Origin: an uncultured Porphyromonadaceae bacterium
GTDB taxonomy: Bacteria > Bacteroidota > Bacteroidia > Bacteroidales > Muribaculaceae
Length of the DNA stretch: 12,080 nt
Direction of reading: 5' to 3'
NCBI GenBank assembly: GCA_900549445.1
Contig: UROS01000066.1
Coordinates: forward strand, 1-12,080
The position numbers and the translations under genes are program-made. The notes beneath the pieces were generated by a model. It worked only from the letters and a program-made list of their open reading frames with translations. It did not search any database and had not been told where the DNA came from. Positions 1 through 6,925 of the stretch are shown here, one piece after another. Numbering within the stretch: position 1 is the first letter of the stretch; each line of letters opens with the position of its first letter.

Positions 1-638
1 CACATCGGCTGACGGAGATTGTGCAGAATCTTTCGGGCTATCTCCTCGCGGCCGCAGCGCTCTTCGTGTTTTGCTATTTCTTCATTACCCGCCGCGTCTA
101 TGACGAAGTCTCGACCGTGCTGCTGACGATATTCAACTGCCTCGGACTGTTCTTTTCCTATCTCCTCGTGCAGAAGTCGCTGAAAATCAAGAATAAGGTC
201 GGCGACCGCGTATGTAAGGTGCTTCAGGAGGGAGGCTGCGACTCGATAATGGACATGAAAGTGTCGAAACTTTTCGGCGTTTTCAGCTGGAGCGAGGTCG
301 GATTCGGCTATTTCGGCATATCGCTGATCGCCCTCCTGCTGTTCCCCCATATCTGGCCCTCCCTGGCGGTGTGCAACGTCTGCTGCCTCCCCTATACCTT
401 CTGGAGTATCTGGTACCAGCGCTTCCGCGCCCACAAATGGTGCACGCTCTGCGTGGGTGTGCAGTCCACACTCTGGCTGCTCTTCCTCTGCTACCTTTTC
501 GGCGGACACTTCCGGGGAGCTTTCCCGCTCCGGCCCGACACTTTCGTCCTGATAGGAGTATATGTCGCCGCCGTGCTGTTTATCAACCTATTGCTGCGGA
601 TTTTTAAAAACCTCCCGAAAAATGAAGAAAATTCCTGA
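1..638 (+). CDS. VKOR-family integral membrane protein, 5'-partial
   Basis: This is the C-terminal part of a vitamin K epoxide reductase-like membrane protein. Family members reoxidise a DsbA/thioredoxin-like partner and pass electrons to quinone, so they support disulfide formation in the periplasm. Counting residues from the GTG at 21, there are hydrophobic segments at about 7-22, 30-50, 93-125, 146-160 and 173-193. Two loop cysteines (C65, C73), a conserved-type serine (S90) and a CxxC motif (WCTLC, C141/C144) match the VKOR active-site layout. The frame is open to the left edge (codons begin at base 3) with no clear ribosome binding site at the GTG, so the true start is probably upstream. 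Bacteroidota relatives often carry an N-terminal C39-like peptidase domain and a C-terminal thioredoxin domain. The first would lie outside the window; the second is absent, because the protein stops soon after its last membrane segment. The end overlaps the next gene by 17 bases. Confidence 0.8.
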   Translation, partial: HRLTEIVQNLSGYLLAAAALFVFCYFFITRRVYDEVSTVLLTIFNCLGLFFSYLLVQKSLKIKNKVGDRVCKVLQEGGCDSIMDMKVSKLFGVFSWSEVGFGYFGISLIALLLFPHIWPSLAVCNVCCLPYTFWSIWYQRFRAHKWCTLCVGVQSTLWLLFLCYLFGGHFRGAFPLRPDTFVLIGVYVAAVLFINLLLRIFKNLPKNEENS

Positions 639-813
639 ACCACGCCTTGAATCGGCCTCCGACCTCACACCCATGGAAATGAATTCTATACATTTCGGAG
701 GCAACCGCACCCCTCTCACCCCCGGGCAGCTTGAACATCTCATAAATTCTGCTCCCGGCGCATCCGGGCCGTCGCCGGTACCGAATGCCGGCACCGTGGA
801 GGTAAAACTCTGA
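622..813 (+). CDS. Small double-glycine leader peptide precursor (candidate secreted peptide or RiPP)
   Basis: This 63-residue ORF starts at an ATG inside the end of the VKOR gene, in another frame, after an A-rich stretch that could serve as a weak Bacteroidota ribosome binding site. Residues 14-27 read DLTPMEMNSIHFGG. That fits the double-glycine leader used by C39-type peptidases and resembles the Bacteroidales GG-type natural product precursors (consensus roughly L-S/T-x-x-E-M-x-x-I-x-G-G). Cleavage after G27 would release a 36-residue core beginning NRTPLTPGQ. The core is rich in Pro, Gly, Ser and Ala and has no cysteine, so it cannot form a lanthipeptide or internal disulfides. The 17-base overlap with the VKOR gene implies translational coupling. 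No radical SAM or other modifying enzyme is visible in the window, though one could lie to the left. An in-frame ATG at 562 would add 20 residues but overlap more deeply and disrupt the leader layout, so it is less likely. The call rests on leader motif and context only. Confidence 0.62.
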   Translation: MKKIPEPRLESASDLTPMEMNSIHFGGNRTPLTPGQLEHLINSAPGASGPSPVPNAGTVEVKL

Positions 814-910
814 CTTTCCGCCGGCGTGCCGGATCACGCTCAACTGTTAAAATTTGCTTTCGGAGGATTATCGTTGCTGCACTATCTGACCGTTGTTCCC
901 GAAAAATGTT

Positions 911-918
911 TATTTTTG
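911..918 (+). promoter_or_regulatory. Possible -7 promoter element for the DUF389 gene
   Basis: TATTTTTG matches the Bacteroidota -7 consensus TAnnTTTG and lies 16 bases before the ATG at 935, which would give a very short leader. No good TTTG is found about 20 bases upstream; the nearest TTG (893-895) is too close. The match could be chance in an AT-rich gap. Confidence 0.35.
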
Positions 919-934
919 CAATTATTTATAAAAA

Positions 935-2356
935 ATGAAACCGGTTTCAAGCTATCTGAAGACTTTATTTGTCGACTATTTCTCACTCAACGGCTACCTC
1001 GTGCCGCAGGCAGAGGCGGAAACCGAAATCCGCGAAGGCGTTTCGTTTCGCGGAACCAACATCCTCATTCTTATCATAGCCATCCTCATAGCGTCGCTGG
1101 GTCTCAACACCAACTCCACCGCCGTGATTATCGGTGCCATGCTCATATCGCCGCTCATGGGGCCCATCATCGGTCTCGGTCTCGGCGTAGGCATACAGGA
1201 CTTCGACCTGCTCAAGCGCTCGCTCCGGAATCTGGCCATGGCCGCCGGATTCTCCGTACTCGCATCAACAGTCTATTTCCTCATATCTCCCGTAAGCGAA
1301 GGCCATAGCGAGCTGCTTGCCCGCACCTCGCCCACAATCTACGACGTTCTCATCGGCTTCTTCGGCGGCGGTGCAGGCATCGTCGCCATCGGCTCGCGCA
1401 GCAAGGGCAACGTGATTCCCGGTGTGGCTATCGCCACAGCCCTCATGCCGCCCCTCTGTACTGCCGGCTATGGAATCGCCACGTGGCAGCTGACTTACTT
1501 TATCGGTGCATTCTATCTCTTTCTCATAAACTCCATCTTCATCTGTCTCGCTACCTTTATAGGGGTGAAACTTATGAAATACAAGCCTGTAGAGACCACC
1601 GACCCCGTCAGGGCGAAAAAGGTACGCCGCATTGTCTATACGATAGCCATCTTGACCCTCCTCCCGAGCATTTACCTCACCTGGAACATGATGCGTCAGG
1701 CGCAGTTTTCCATGAATGCCACCCGCTTCGTCAACCGCGAGTTCCGTTTCCCCGACACCCACGTCATCAGCACAAAGGCCGACTACAACAACGGTCATAA
1801 GGAAATCGACGTGACGCTCCTCGGAAAGGCTCTTCCGGCCGACTCGCTCCGCCTCGCCATGTCGGCCAAACTGCAGTACTACGGGCTGCAGGGCACCCGG
1901 CTGAACATAGTGCAGGGCGACAATGCCGCCACCGCCTCACAGCTTCAGGGCTCATCGGTGCGCGATATCTACGAACTCGCGCAGGCTTCGATTGCCTTCC
2001 ACCAGGTTACCATCGACTCCCTGCGGGCAGTGATCTCACTCGCCAGCCAGTCCGACAGCATCAGCGCCGTTATCGGACCGGAAATCAAGGTGCTGTTCCC
2101 GCAGATTGAGGATATTGCCGTGTCGCGCGCCATATTCAACAACGTGGCAGTCTCGCGGCTCGACACCGCCAACGTGGCGCTCGTGCGCTACTCGGCCAAA
2201 CTCCCGCCGGCCAAACTTACCGAACTTAAAAAATATCTTCAGGCGCGCCTGCGCATGAAATCAATATCCATTGTCGATGTCGGCAATGCCGTGGAGACGC
2301 TCGACCCCGGGCCCGGCGCCCCTGCGGCAAGGAAGAATTCATCACTACGAAAATGA
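935..2356 (+). CDS. DUF389 (TIGR00341-type) membrane protein with C-terminal soluble domain
   Basis: This 473-residue protein carries the DUF389 core, whose biochemical function is not established. The hallmark is the glycine-rich second membrane segment, containing AVIIGAMLISPLMGPIIG (residues 63-80), followed by a second conserved stretch, PGVAIATALMPPLC (162-175). Predicted membrane segments lie at about 40-57, 61-86, 99-118, 135-153, 161-178, 183-212 and 232-250. Residues 251-473 form a mostly hydrophilic tail, so the protein is a membrane core joined to a C-terminal soluble region. The start follows an A-rich stretch and gives a short cytoplasmic-looking N terminus. The stop overlaps the start of the glycosyltransferase gene (ATGA), so the two are probably translated as a unit. 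Family assignment is secure; a role in transport or envelope sensing would be a guess. Confidence 0.88.
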   Translation: MKPVSSYLKTLFVDYFSLNGYLVPQAEAETEIREGVSFRGTNILILIIAILIASLGLNTNSTAVIIGAMLISPLMGPIIGLGLGVGIQDFDLLKRSLRNLAMAAGFSVLASTVYFLISPVSEGHSELLARTSPTIYDVLIGFFGGGAGIVAIGSRSKGNVIPGVAIATALMPPLCTAGYGIATWQLTYFIGAFYLFLINSIFICLATFIGVKLMKYKPVETTDPVRAKKVRRIVYTIAILTLLPSIYLTWNMMRQAQFSMNATRFVNREFRFPDTHVISTKADYNNGHKEIDVTLLGKALPADSLRLAMSAKLQYYGLQGTRLNIVQGDNAATASQLQGSSVRDIYELAQASIAFHQVTIDSLRAVISLASQSDSISAVIGPEIKVLFPQIEDIAVSRAIFNNVAVSRLDTANVALVRYSAKLPPAKLTELKKYLQARLRMKSISIVDVGNAVETLDPGPGAPAARKNSSLRK

Positions 2357-3666
2357 CAGAATCCGCCACCCCACAGATCCCGCTTCCCGAATCGTTGAAG
2401 GGAAAGAAAATCGTACTGGTTAACCACAGCGACACCCTCGGAGGCGCCGCCGTGGTTACATTCCGTCTGTTACAGGCCTTGCGGAACGAGGGACTCGACG
2501 TGAAAATGATCGTCTACACCAAAACCGGCGACAACTGGAATGTCGACGTCGTGTCTACACGTTTCGTGCGCGGCCTGTCGTTCCTGCTGGAGCGCGTCGA
2601 CATCATGTTTGCCAACGGATTTAACCGCGACGACCTCTTCAAGGTGTCGACCGGAAAATTCGCCGTCAACATCCACCGCCATCCCTGGGTGAAGGAAGCC
2701 GACATCGTGTGTCTCAACTGGATCAACCAGGGTCTCATGTCGCTCGACGGAATCCGCCGTCTTCACCGCATGGGCAAGAAAATCGTGTGGACGCTCCACG
2801 ACATGTGGTCCATTACCGGAATCTGTCACCATGCCTACGAGTGCGAGTACAACAACGACGGTTGCGGCAACTGCATGTTTCTCGCAGGAGGCGGAAACCC
2901 CGAGGATCTCTCTCACCGCATGTGGATGAAGAAAAAGCAGCTTTACAGCGACGTGCCGATTCACTTCGTGCCAGTGAGCCACTGGCTCGAGGAGCGCGCC
3001 CGCAGGAGCTCCCTGATGGATCACGCCGACATAACTACCATACCCAACGCCTTCCCTGTAGAAAAATTCCATACCGCCCCGCTGCGCCACATCTCCGAGA
3101 TCGACATCTATCAGAAACCCAACGTCCTGCTTTTCGGAGCGGCACGTATCGACGACCCAATCAAGGGCCTCGACTATACCATCGACGCCCTCAACTATAT
3201 CTTCGACAACTACCCCGAGGTCGCTACCCAGAGCGTGATTCTCTTCTTCGGCGACATACGCGACTCATCCCGCCTCGACCGCCTGCGCTTCTCCCACAAG
3301 CACCTCGGCCGGATAAGCGACTTCCGAATCCTCCGCCATATGTATGCCACTGCCAAAGTTGTGATTTCCACGTCGCTCTACGAAACCCTCCCCGGCACAC
3401 TCATCGAAGGACAGGCCTCCGGAGCGCTCCCCGTCACCTTCGGCCGCGGCGGACAGGAAGACATAATCGAACACCTGAAAACAGGCTACATTGCCCGCTA
3501 CAAAGACCCCGTCAGCGTGGCCGAAGGCATTATGTGGGCGATTTCCAACACAACGATTTCGCGCGAGGAACTGCACGAAAATGTCCGCTCCAAATTCGCC
3601 GCCCCCGTCGTCGCCCGCCGCTACATAGAACTATTCGACCGCATCCTCACCGAAAAAAGTCTCTGA
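2353..3666 (+). CDS. Glycosyltransferase, GT4-like (WcaC-type)
   Basis: This 437-residue protein has the two-domain GT-B layout of family-4 glycosyltransferases, which move a sugar from a nucleotide-sugar onto a growing glycan. The N-terminal domain begins after about 18 residues with the strand KIVLVNHSDTLGGAA, giving the glycine-rich loop. HDMW at 149-152, followed by a cysteine group (C158, C164, C171, C174), is the pattern seen in colanic-acid WcaC-like enzymes. The C-terminal domain has K271 in a DPIKGLD loop and the EX7E motif (E344 and E352) that binds the donor nucleotide. No membrane segment is evident, so it probably works at the cytoplasmic face of the inner membrane. It starts within the stop codon of the DUF389 gene. 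No other glycan-cluster genes adjoin it on this strand, so donor and acceptor cannot be named. Confidence 0.87.
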   Translation: MTESATPQIPLPESLKGKKIVLVNHSDTLGGAAVVTFRLLQALRNEGLDVKMIVYTKTGDNWNVDVVSTRFVRGLSFLLERVDIMFANGFNRDDLFKVSTGKFAVNIHRHPWVKEADIVCLNWINQGLMSLDGIRRLHRMGKKIVWTLHDMWSITGICHHAYECEYNNDGCGNCMFLAGGGNPEDLSHRMWMKKKQLYSDVPIHFVPVSHWLEERARRSSLMDHADITTIPNAFPVEKFHTAPLRHISEIDIYQKPNVLLFGAARIDDPIKGLDYTIDALNYIFDNYPEVATQSVILFFGDIRDSSRLDRLRFSHKHLGRISDFRILRHMYATAKVVISTSLYETLPGTLIEGQASGALPVTFGRGGQEDIIEHLKTGYIARYKDPVSVAEGIMWAISNTTISREELHENVRSKFAAPVVARRYIELFDRILTEKSL

Positions 3667-3711
3667 CAGCAAAAAAACACCCCGCTTTGTGGCGATTTTT
3701 TGCCAAAACAC

Positions 3712-3742
3712 TTGCAAAACTCAAAAAATCCGCCTAAATTTG
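3712..3742 (+). promoter_or_regulatory. Bacteroidota-type promoter of the tRNA-Ala gene
   Basis: TTG at 3712-3714 and TAAATTTG at 3735-3742 are separated by 20 bases, close to the Bacteroidota -33/-7 consensus (TTTG, about 20 bases, TAnnTTTG). Transcription would begin near 3749, about a dozen bases before the mature tRNA end. The tRNA is therefore probably transcribed independently of the glycosyltransferase gene. Confidence 0.65.
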
Positions 3743-3761
3743 CACCGCAAACGCAACCCCC

Positions 3762-3835
3762 GGGGTATTAGCTCATCTGGCTAGAGCGCGACACTGGCAG
3801 TGTCGAGGTGAGCGGTTCGAGTCCGCTATACTCCA
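3762..3835 (+). tRNA. tRNA-Ala, anticodon GGC
   Basis: The 74 bases fold into a full cloverleaf: acceptor stem GGGGTAT/ATACTCC, D stem GCTC/GAGC, anticodon stem CGACA/TGTCG and T stem AGCGG/CCGCT with loop TTCGAGT. The anticodon GGC lies at 3796-3798 and reads GCC. The acceptor contains the G3-U70 wobble pair that is the main identity element for alanyl-tRNA synthetase, which confirms the anticodon-based call. The discriminator base is A (3835). The CCA end is not encoded (the next bases are CCC), so it must be added after transcription. Confidence 0.97.
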
Positions 3836-3838
3836 CCC

Positions 3839-3874
3839 AAACGCCGACTATCAATTAGCCGGCGTTTTTCTTTT
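3839..3874 (+). terminator. Intrinsic terminator after tRNA-Ala
   Basis: AAACGCCG (3839-3846) pairs perfectly with CGGCGTTT (3860-3867). After one mismatch the stem extends by CTA/TAG, and it is followed by TTTTTCTTTT. This is a typical rho-independent terminator three bases after the mature tRNA end. It lacks a U-tract on the opposite strand, so it should act in one direction only. Confidence 0.85.
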
Positions 3875-3936
3875 ATGCAATAGCATCATCAGGCACTCCC
3901 CCCGACCCGCCCGGGCGCTTTATAATGGGTCAGCTG

Positions 3937-3971
3937 CAAAACGGTTGTTTTTACATTTCAACTGCGTTTTG
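3937..3971. other. Stem-loop in the convergent gap between tRNA-Ala and the wbqC-like gene
   Basis: CAAAACGGTTG (3937-3947) can pair with CAAC and CGTTTTG (3959-3962 and 3965-3971), giving 11 base pairs with a two-base bulge and an 11-base loop. It lies about 37 bases beyond the stop of the - strand dapB-lepB-wbqC unit, so it could end that transcript. It has no clean U-tract on the - strand, so it is recorded as a stem-loop and not a firm terminator. Nothing else is recognised between 3875 and 4007. Confidence 0.35.
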
Positions 3972-4007
3972 TAACTGTCAGAATCCCCAAGCAATTTATT
4001 CTTACTC

Positions 4008-4646
4008 TCAGGTGGTGGTGAGGCGGTGGAGGTGGAGGGGGGATTCGGGGCCGAGGTTGAAGATGAGGTCGAGGATGGAGAGGCCGGGAATGAAGCCGAG
4101 TTTGCCGGCGCGGACCTGGTAGTAGGGTAGGTCCGCCACTTCGGGGAAGTTGCGGCGGAAGTCGTCGACGTGCGCGCCGGGCGCAATAGCCGCGGGCGCG
4201 GGTATGCCGAGTATGTCGCGGATTATGAGGTCGAAGGCGGCGTCGAGTTCCGCCACTGTCTCGCATTCCCCTTCGTGGCGCGGGCCGAGGAGGGGGAGGA
4301 AGCGGTCGATGTAGAATTCAAAGAAGGGGGTGCGTCCGTAGGCGCTTTCGAGCGCCACACGGTGGACGTCCCACCATTGTCCGTGGGTCGACACGCGGAT
4401 GTCGGCCCATCGCGCGCCCGATGTGGTTTCCGGTTTGGCTATCGGTACGGTGAGCGTCATCCGTCCCCTGGTATCGGCTATGTCGAGGCGATGGACGCTT
4501 TTCTGCCGTTTGTCGAAGCGCATGCCGTAGTCTGCCACGGCGTTGCCGTAGCGCGCCGCCACGGCATAGTAGCCCACCGCGCCGCATAACCGGGGCGGGA
4601 GGAGCACAGTGGTGTCGGGATGGACAATCAGCGGCGAGCGGCTCAC
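4008..4646 (-). CDS. WbqC-like family protein
   Basis: This 212-residue protein resembles the WbqC-like family (PF08889-type), found near O-antigen and surface-sugar genes; its reaction is not firmly known. Near the start, the LLPPRLCGAVGYYAVAARYG region matches the family opening. A KRQKSVHR stretch, a central TPFFEFYIDRFLPLL segment and a C-terminal LGFIPGLSILDLIFNLGPES block follow in the usual order. It has no signal peptide or membrane segment and is probably cytoplasmic. I place the start at GTG 4646, which overlaps the lepB stop as GTGA, a common coupled arrangement. The frame stays open to an ATG at 4685, but that would add 13 basic, unconserved-looking residues and a 43-base overlap. 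It is the last gene of the dapB-lepB-wbqC unit, an order familiar in Bacteroidales genomes. Confidence 0.82.
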   Translation of the reverse strand: MSRSPLIVHPDTTVLLPPRLCGAVGYYAVAARYGNAVADYGMRFDKRQKSVHRLDIADTRGRMTLTVPIAKPETTSGARWADIRVSTHGQWWDVHRVALESAYGRTPFFEFYIDRFLPLLGPRHEGECETVAELDAAFDLIIRDILGIPAPAAIAPGAHVDDFRRNFPEVADLPYYQVRAGKLGFIPGLSILDLIFNLGPESPLHLHRLTTT

Positions 4647-6094
4647 TTTTTGTCGGGATTGGCGTCGCGGAAAACGCGGTTCCACCTTATGCCGCCGTTG
4701 AAGAGGGAACGGTCTTTGTCGAACGACACGAGCACGAGTTCGGGACGTCCTACGATGTGATCCTCGGGAACGAATCCCCAGTAGCGCGAGTCGAGCGAAT
4801 TGTCGCGGTTGTCGCCCATCATGAAGTAGTAGTCCATTTTAAAGGTGTAAGTGTCGGCCGGTTTGCCGCCGATATAAACGGTGTCGCCGTCGAGATATGC
4901 GTCGCGGTTGCCCTCGTAGTCGCGGATCACCCTGCCGTAGCGCTGCCATGCTGCGGCGTTGAGGCGCAGGCGGCTTCCTTTCTTCGGAATCCATATTTCG
5001 CCGTAGTCGTTGCGTGTCCAGGAGGCGGACGTTCCGTCGGGGTAGAGCATGTCGCCGGTGGGAGCGGGCATTTTCATTACCTTGACCACGTCGGGGTCCG
5101 CCTCGAACTCGCGGAGCATGGCGGGAGTGAGCGGCGACACGTAGATCGGCGGAACAGTGCCGTCGGGGTTCACCCTGAACCCGAGGGCCTGCAGCCCAGT
5201 AATGTCGGCTTCGGTGACGCTCACTTCGTGGCGGTCGTCGCGTGCTATTCCGAGGCGGTTCCAGCGGTCGTCGGTCATTCTGGCGCCGTCGAGCTGGAAG
5301 TAGTAGTTGAACTGCACGTTTTCGGGCTGGTCAATCGCCTCGCCGTTGATGTAGACCACGCCGTCGGTAATCTTCAGGCGCTCGCCGGGGAGGCCGATGG
5401 CGCGCTTCACGTAGTTCTCGCGGCGGTCAACGGGGCGGTATATGATTTCGCCGAACGTCTCCGGGTTAGCCCGGAGCGCTTCACGGCCGTAGAGCTTCAC
5501 GAGGGTGTAATAGTCGGGGTTCTGCACTTTCACCGCCACGGTGTCGCCGGCAGGGAAGTTGAACACCACGATGTCGCCGCGCTCCACGTTGCCAAGTCCT
5601 GCCAGGCGGTGGTATTTCCACTGCGGGGTCTCGAGATAGCTCTTTGTGTTGATAATCGGGAAAGTGTTCTGAACGAGTGGGAAGTGAACCGGCGTGTTGG
5701 GAACCCTCGGCCCGTAGGCCATCTTGTTGACCCAGAGATAGTCGCCGATGAGAAGCGATTTTTCGAGCGACGAGGAGGGTATCTGATAGTTCTGCCCTAC
5801 GTAGGTGAACACGAAGTAGACTAGAATCAGGGCGTAGACGATAGCGTCGACCCATCCCATCACGCCGCGCACGGCGGCGCTTTTCGATTTTTTCCACCAG
5901 GTGAAGGGGATATAGCCGGTGATGTAGATGTCGAAGAGCAGGAACCAGAACAGTGCCACCCACCACGTGCCGAGCCATATCACCCAAAGGAAGAATATGA
6001 GCGAAACGATGCCGAAACGGATCCAGCGGCTGGTTTTGTTGTTCCTTACGCGGGCTTTGAAATCTTCGGCAAAAGAGCGTTTTGATTCAGTCAT
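4643..6094 (-). CDS. lepB: Signal peptidase I with large insertion
   Basis: This S26-family membrane protease removes signal peptides from exported proteins at the periplasmic face. N-terminal membrane segments lie at about 27-60 and 81-99. The catalytic serine is S109 in PSSSLEKSLLIGD, matching the PSxSMxPTLxxGD box, and the general-base lysine is K230 in NYVKRAIGLPGE. The late conserved box GDNRDNSLDSRYWGFVP is near residues 436-452. At 483 residues it is far longer than the E. coli enzyme (324). About 190 residues separate the lysine box from the GDNRDNS box, as in other Bacteroidales LepB proteins. Start ATG 6094 follows the dapB stop by two bases and the stop overlaps the wbqC-like start, so the three genes form one operon. 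All catalytic residues are present. Confidence 0.95.
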   Translation of the reverse strand: MTESKRSFAEDFKARVRNNKTSRWIRFGIVSLIFFLWVIWLGTWWVALFWFLLFDIYITGYIPFTWWKKSKSAAVRGVMGWVDAIVYALILVYFVFTYVGQNYQIPSSSLEKSLLIGDYLWVNKMAYGPRVPNTPVHFPLVQNTFPIINTKSYLETPQWKYHRLAGLGNVERGDIVVFNFPAGDTVAVKVQNPDYYTLVKLYGREALRANPETFGEIIYRPVDRRENYVKRAIGLPGERLKITDGVVYINGEAIDQPENVQFNYYFQLDGARMTDDRWNRLGIARDDRHEVSVTEADITGLQALGFRVNPDGTVPPIYVSPLTPAMLREFEADPDVVKVMKMPAPTGDMLYPDGTSASWTRNDYGEIWIPKKGSRLRLNAAAWQRYGRVIRDYEGNRDAYLDGDTVYIGGKPADTYTFKMDYYFMMGDNRDNSLDSRYWGFVPEDHIVGRPELVLVSFDKDRSLFNGGIRWNRVFRDANPDKK

Positions 6095-6096
6095 AA

Positions 6097-6831
6097 TCAG
6101 ATGATGTTAAGATCCGACAGCATTCGGTCGAGTGAAAGGATGCCTTTGCGCGAGGCCGCCCATTCGGCAGCCATGACGGCTCCGAGCGCGAACCCGTCGC
6201 GCGACTTGGCGCTGTGGCTTATAGTGATGGTGTCGACCGGCGACGTCCATGAAATCGTATGGATTCCGGGAACTTCGCCCCGGCGCTCGCATTCCACGGG
6301 AAGCACGTCGGCCGGGGCATCGGCGGCGGGAATCTCCTGCCAGCGGTCAATGCGCCCTACTTCTGAAATCAGGCCGTCGGCGAGAGTGATTGCCGTGCCG
6401 CTCGGATGGTCGAGCTTGTGGATGTGGTGGGTCTCGTCGAGTTCGGGGCGGTATTGCGGAAGGTTGTTCATGATTGCGGCGAGGCGCTTGTTGAGCGCAA
6501 ACAGGATGTTGACTCCGATGCTGAAGTTGCTCGACGCCAGAAGGGTTCCCCCGGCTTCGGTCACCGCTTTCTCCACCTCGGCGCGGCGGTTGCCCCAGCC
6601 GGTTGAGCCGCAGACTACGGGAACACCCGCGCGTGCTGCCGCGATGATGTTGGCGGGCGCGGTGGCAGGGGTGGTGAACTCTATTGCCACGTCGGCGGAG
6701 CGGAATGTCTCGCTGTTGATGTCGGCAGTGTTGTCGACGTCGATAACAGCCACAATCTCGTGACCGCGGTCACGTGCTATTTTTTCGATGGCATGGCCCA
6801 TTTTGCCATATCCTATGAGAGCTATTTTCAT
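6097..6831 (-). CDS. dapB: 4-hydroxy-tetrahydrodipicolinate reductase
   Basis: DapB reduces hydroxy-tetrahydrodipicolinate with NAD(P)H in the diaminopimelate/lysine pathway, which supplies peptidoglycan and protein synthesis. The 244-residue protein opens with a nucleotide-binding loop, GYGKMG (7-12), and has CGSTGW (74-79), ASNFSIGVN (99-107) and the catalytic signature THHIHKLDHPSGTA (134-147). In that signature H135 and K139 correspond to the E. coli catalytic histidine and lysine. It is slightly shorter than the E. coli enzyme (273), which is normal for Bacteroidota. I choose the ATG at 6831 because the Rossmann strand begins there. The upstream in-frame ATG at 6885 would place the start inside a strong hairpin and add 18 unconserved residues. 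It is the first gene of the dapB-lepB-wbqC unit, two bases from lepB. Confidence 0.95.
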   Translation of the reverse strand: MKIALIGYGKMGHAIEKIARDRGHEIVAVIDVDNTADINSETFRSADVAIEFTTPATAPANIIAAARAGVPVVCGSTGWGNRRAEVEKAVTEAGGTLLASSNFSIGVNILFALNKRLAAIMNNLPQYRPELDETHHIHKLDHPSGTAITLADGLISEVGRIDRWQEIPAADAPADVLPVECERRGEVPGIHTISWTSPVDTITISHSAKSRDGFALGAVMAAEWAASRKGILSLDRMLSDLNII

Positions 6832-6840
6832 AAGCGGATA

Positions 6841-6902
6841 TTTTGAAAAAGGCGACGACAATAAAAGAGTAGCCCGATCCGGCATCTCGTTTATTGTCGT
6901 CG
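6841..6902 (-). terminator. Strong hairpin between the TPR gene and dapB (terminator or attenuator)
   Basis: On the - strand, CGACGACAATAAA (6902-6890) pairs perfectly over 13 bases with TTTATTGTCGTCG (6865-6853). After an A-G mismatch the stem continues with GAG/CTC, and GCC/GGC can pair in the loop. The - strand then reads CCTTTTTC, a short U-tract (6850-6846 are the U run). This suits a terminator for the TPR gene. The run ends only about 14 bases before the dapB start, and no separate dapB promoter is visible, so the element may instead control read-through into dapB. Confidence 0.65.
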
Positions 6903-6925
6903 AAATGAGGTTTATGTATGGGGAA

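Noticed and set aside
562..621. Earlier in-frame ATG for the double-glycine peptide
   Set aside because: The extension is wholly inside the VKOR coding region, is Cys/Pro-rich in a shadow-like way, and pushes the leader away from its usual length before GG.
826..1308. A 160-codon + strand frame starting before the DUF389 gene
   Set aside because: Most of it overlaps DUF389 coding in a different frame and translates to Arg/His-rich sequence; the unique part (826-934) shows no domain.
3667..3711. Terminator after the glycosyltransferase gene
   Set aside because: A T-run is present near 3696, but the bases before it form only about three pairs, too weak to call.
2709..3737. A 342-codon + strand frame inside the glycosyltransferase region
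   Set aside because: It is rich in Arg, Pro and His with no domain pattern, and overlaps a well-supported glycosyltransferase in another frame.
4647..4685. Longer wbqC-like protein starting at ATG 4685
   Set aside because: The extra 13 residues are basic and unlike the family start, while GTG 4646 gives a normal 4-base overlap with the lepB stop.
4757..5824. A 355-codon open frame on the + strand
   Set aside because: It lies wholly antisense to lepB, whose catalytic motifs are clear. The predicted product is Val/His/Glu-rich without domain features, typical of a shadow frame in GC-rich coding DNA.
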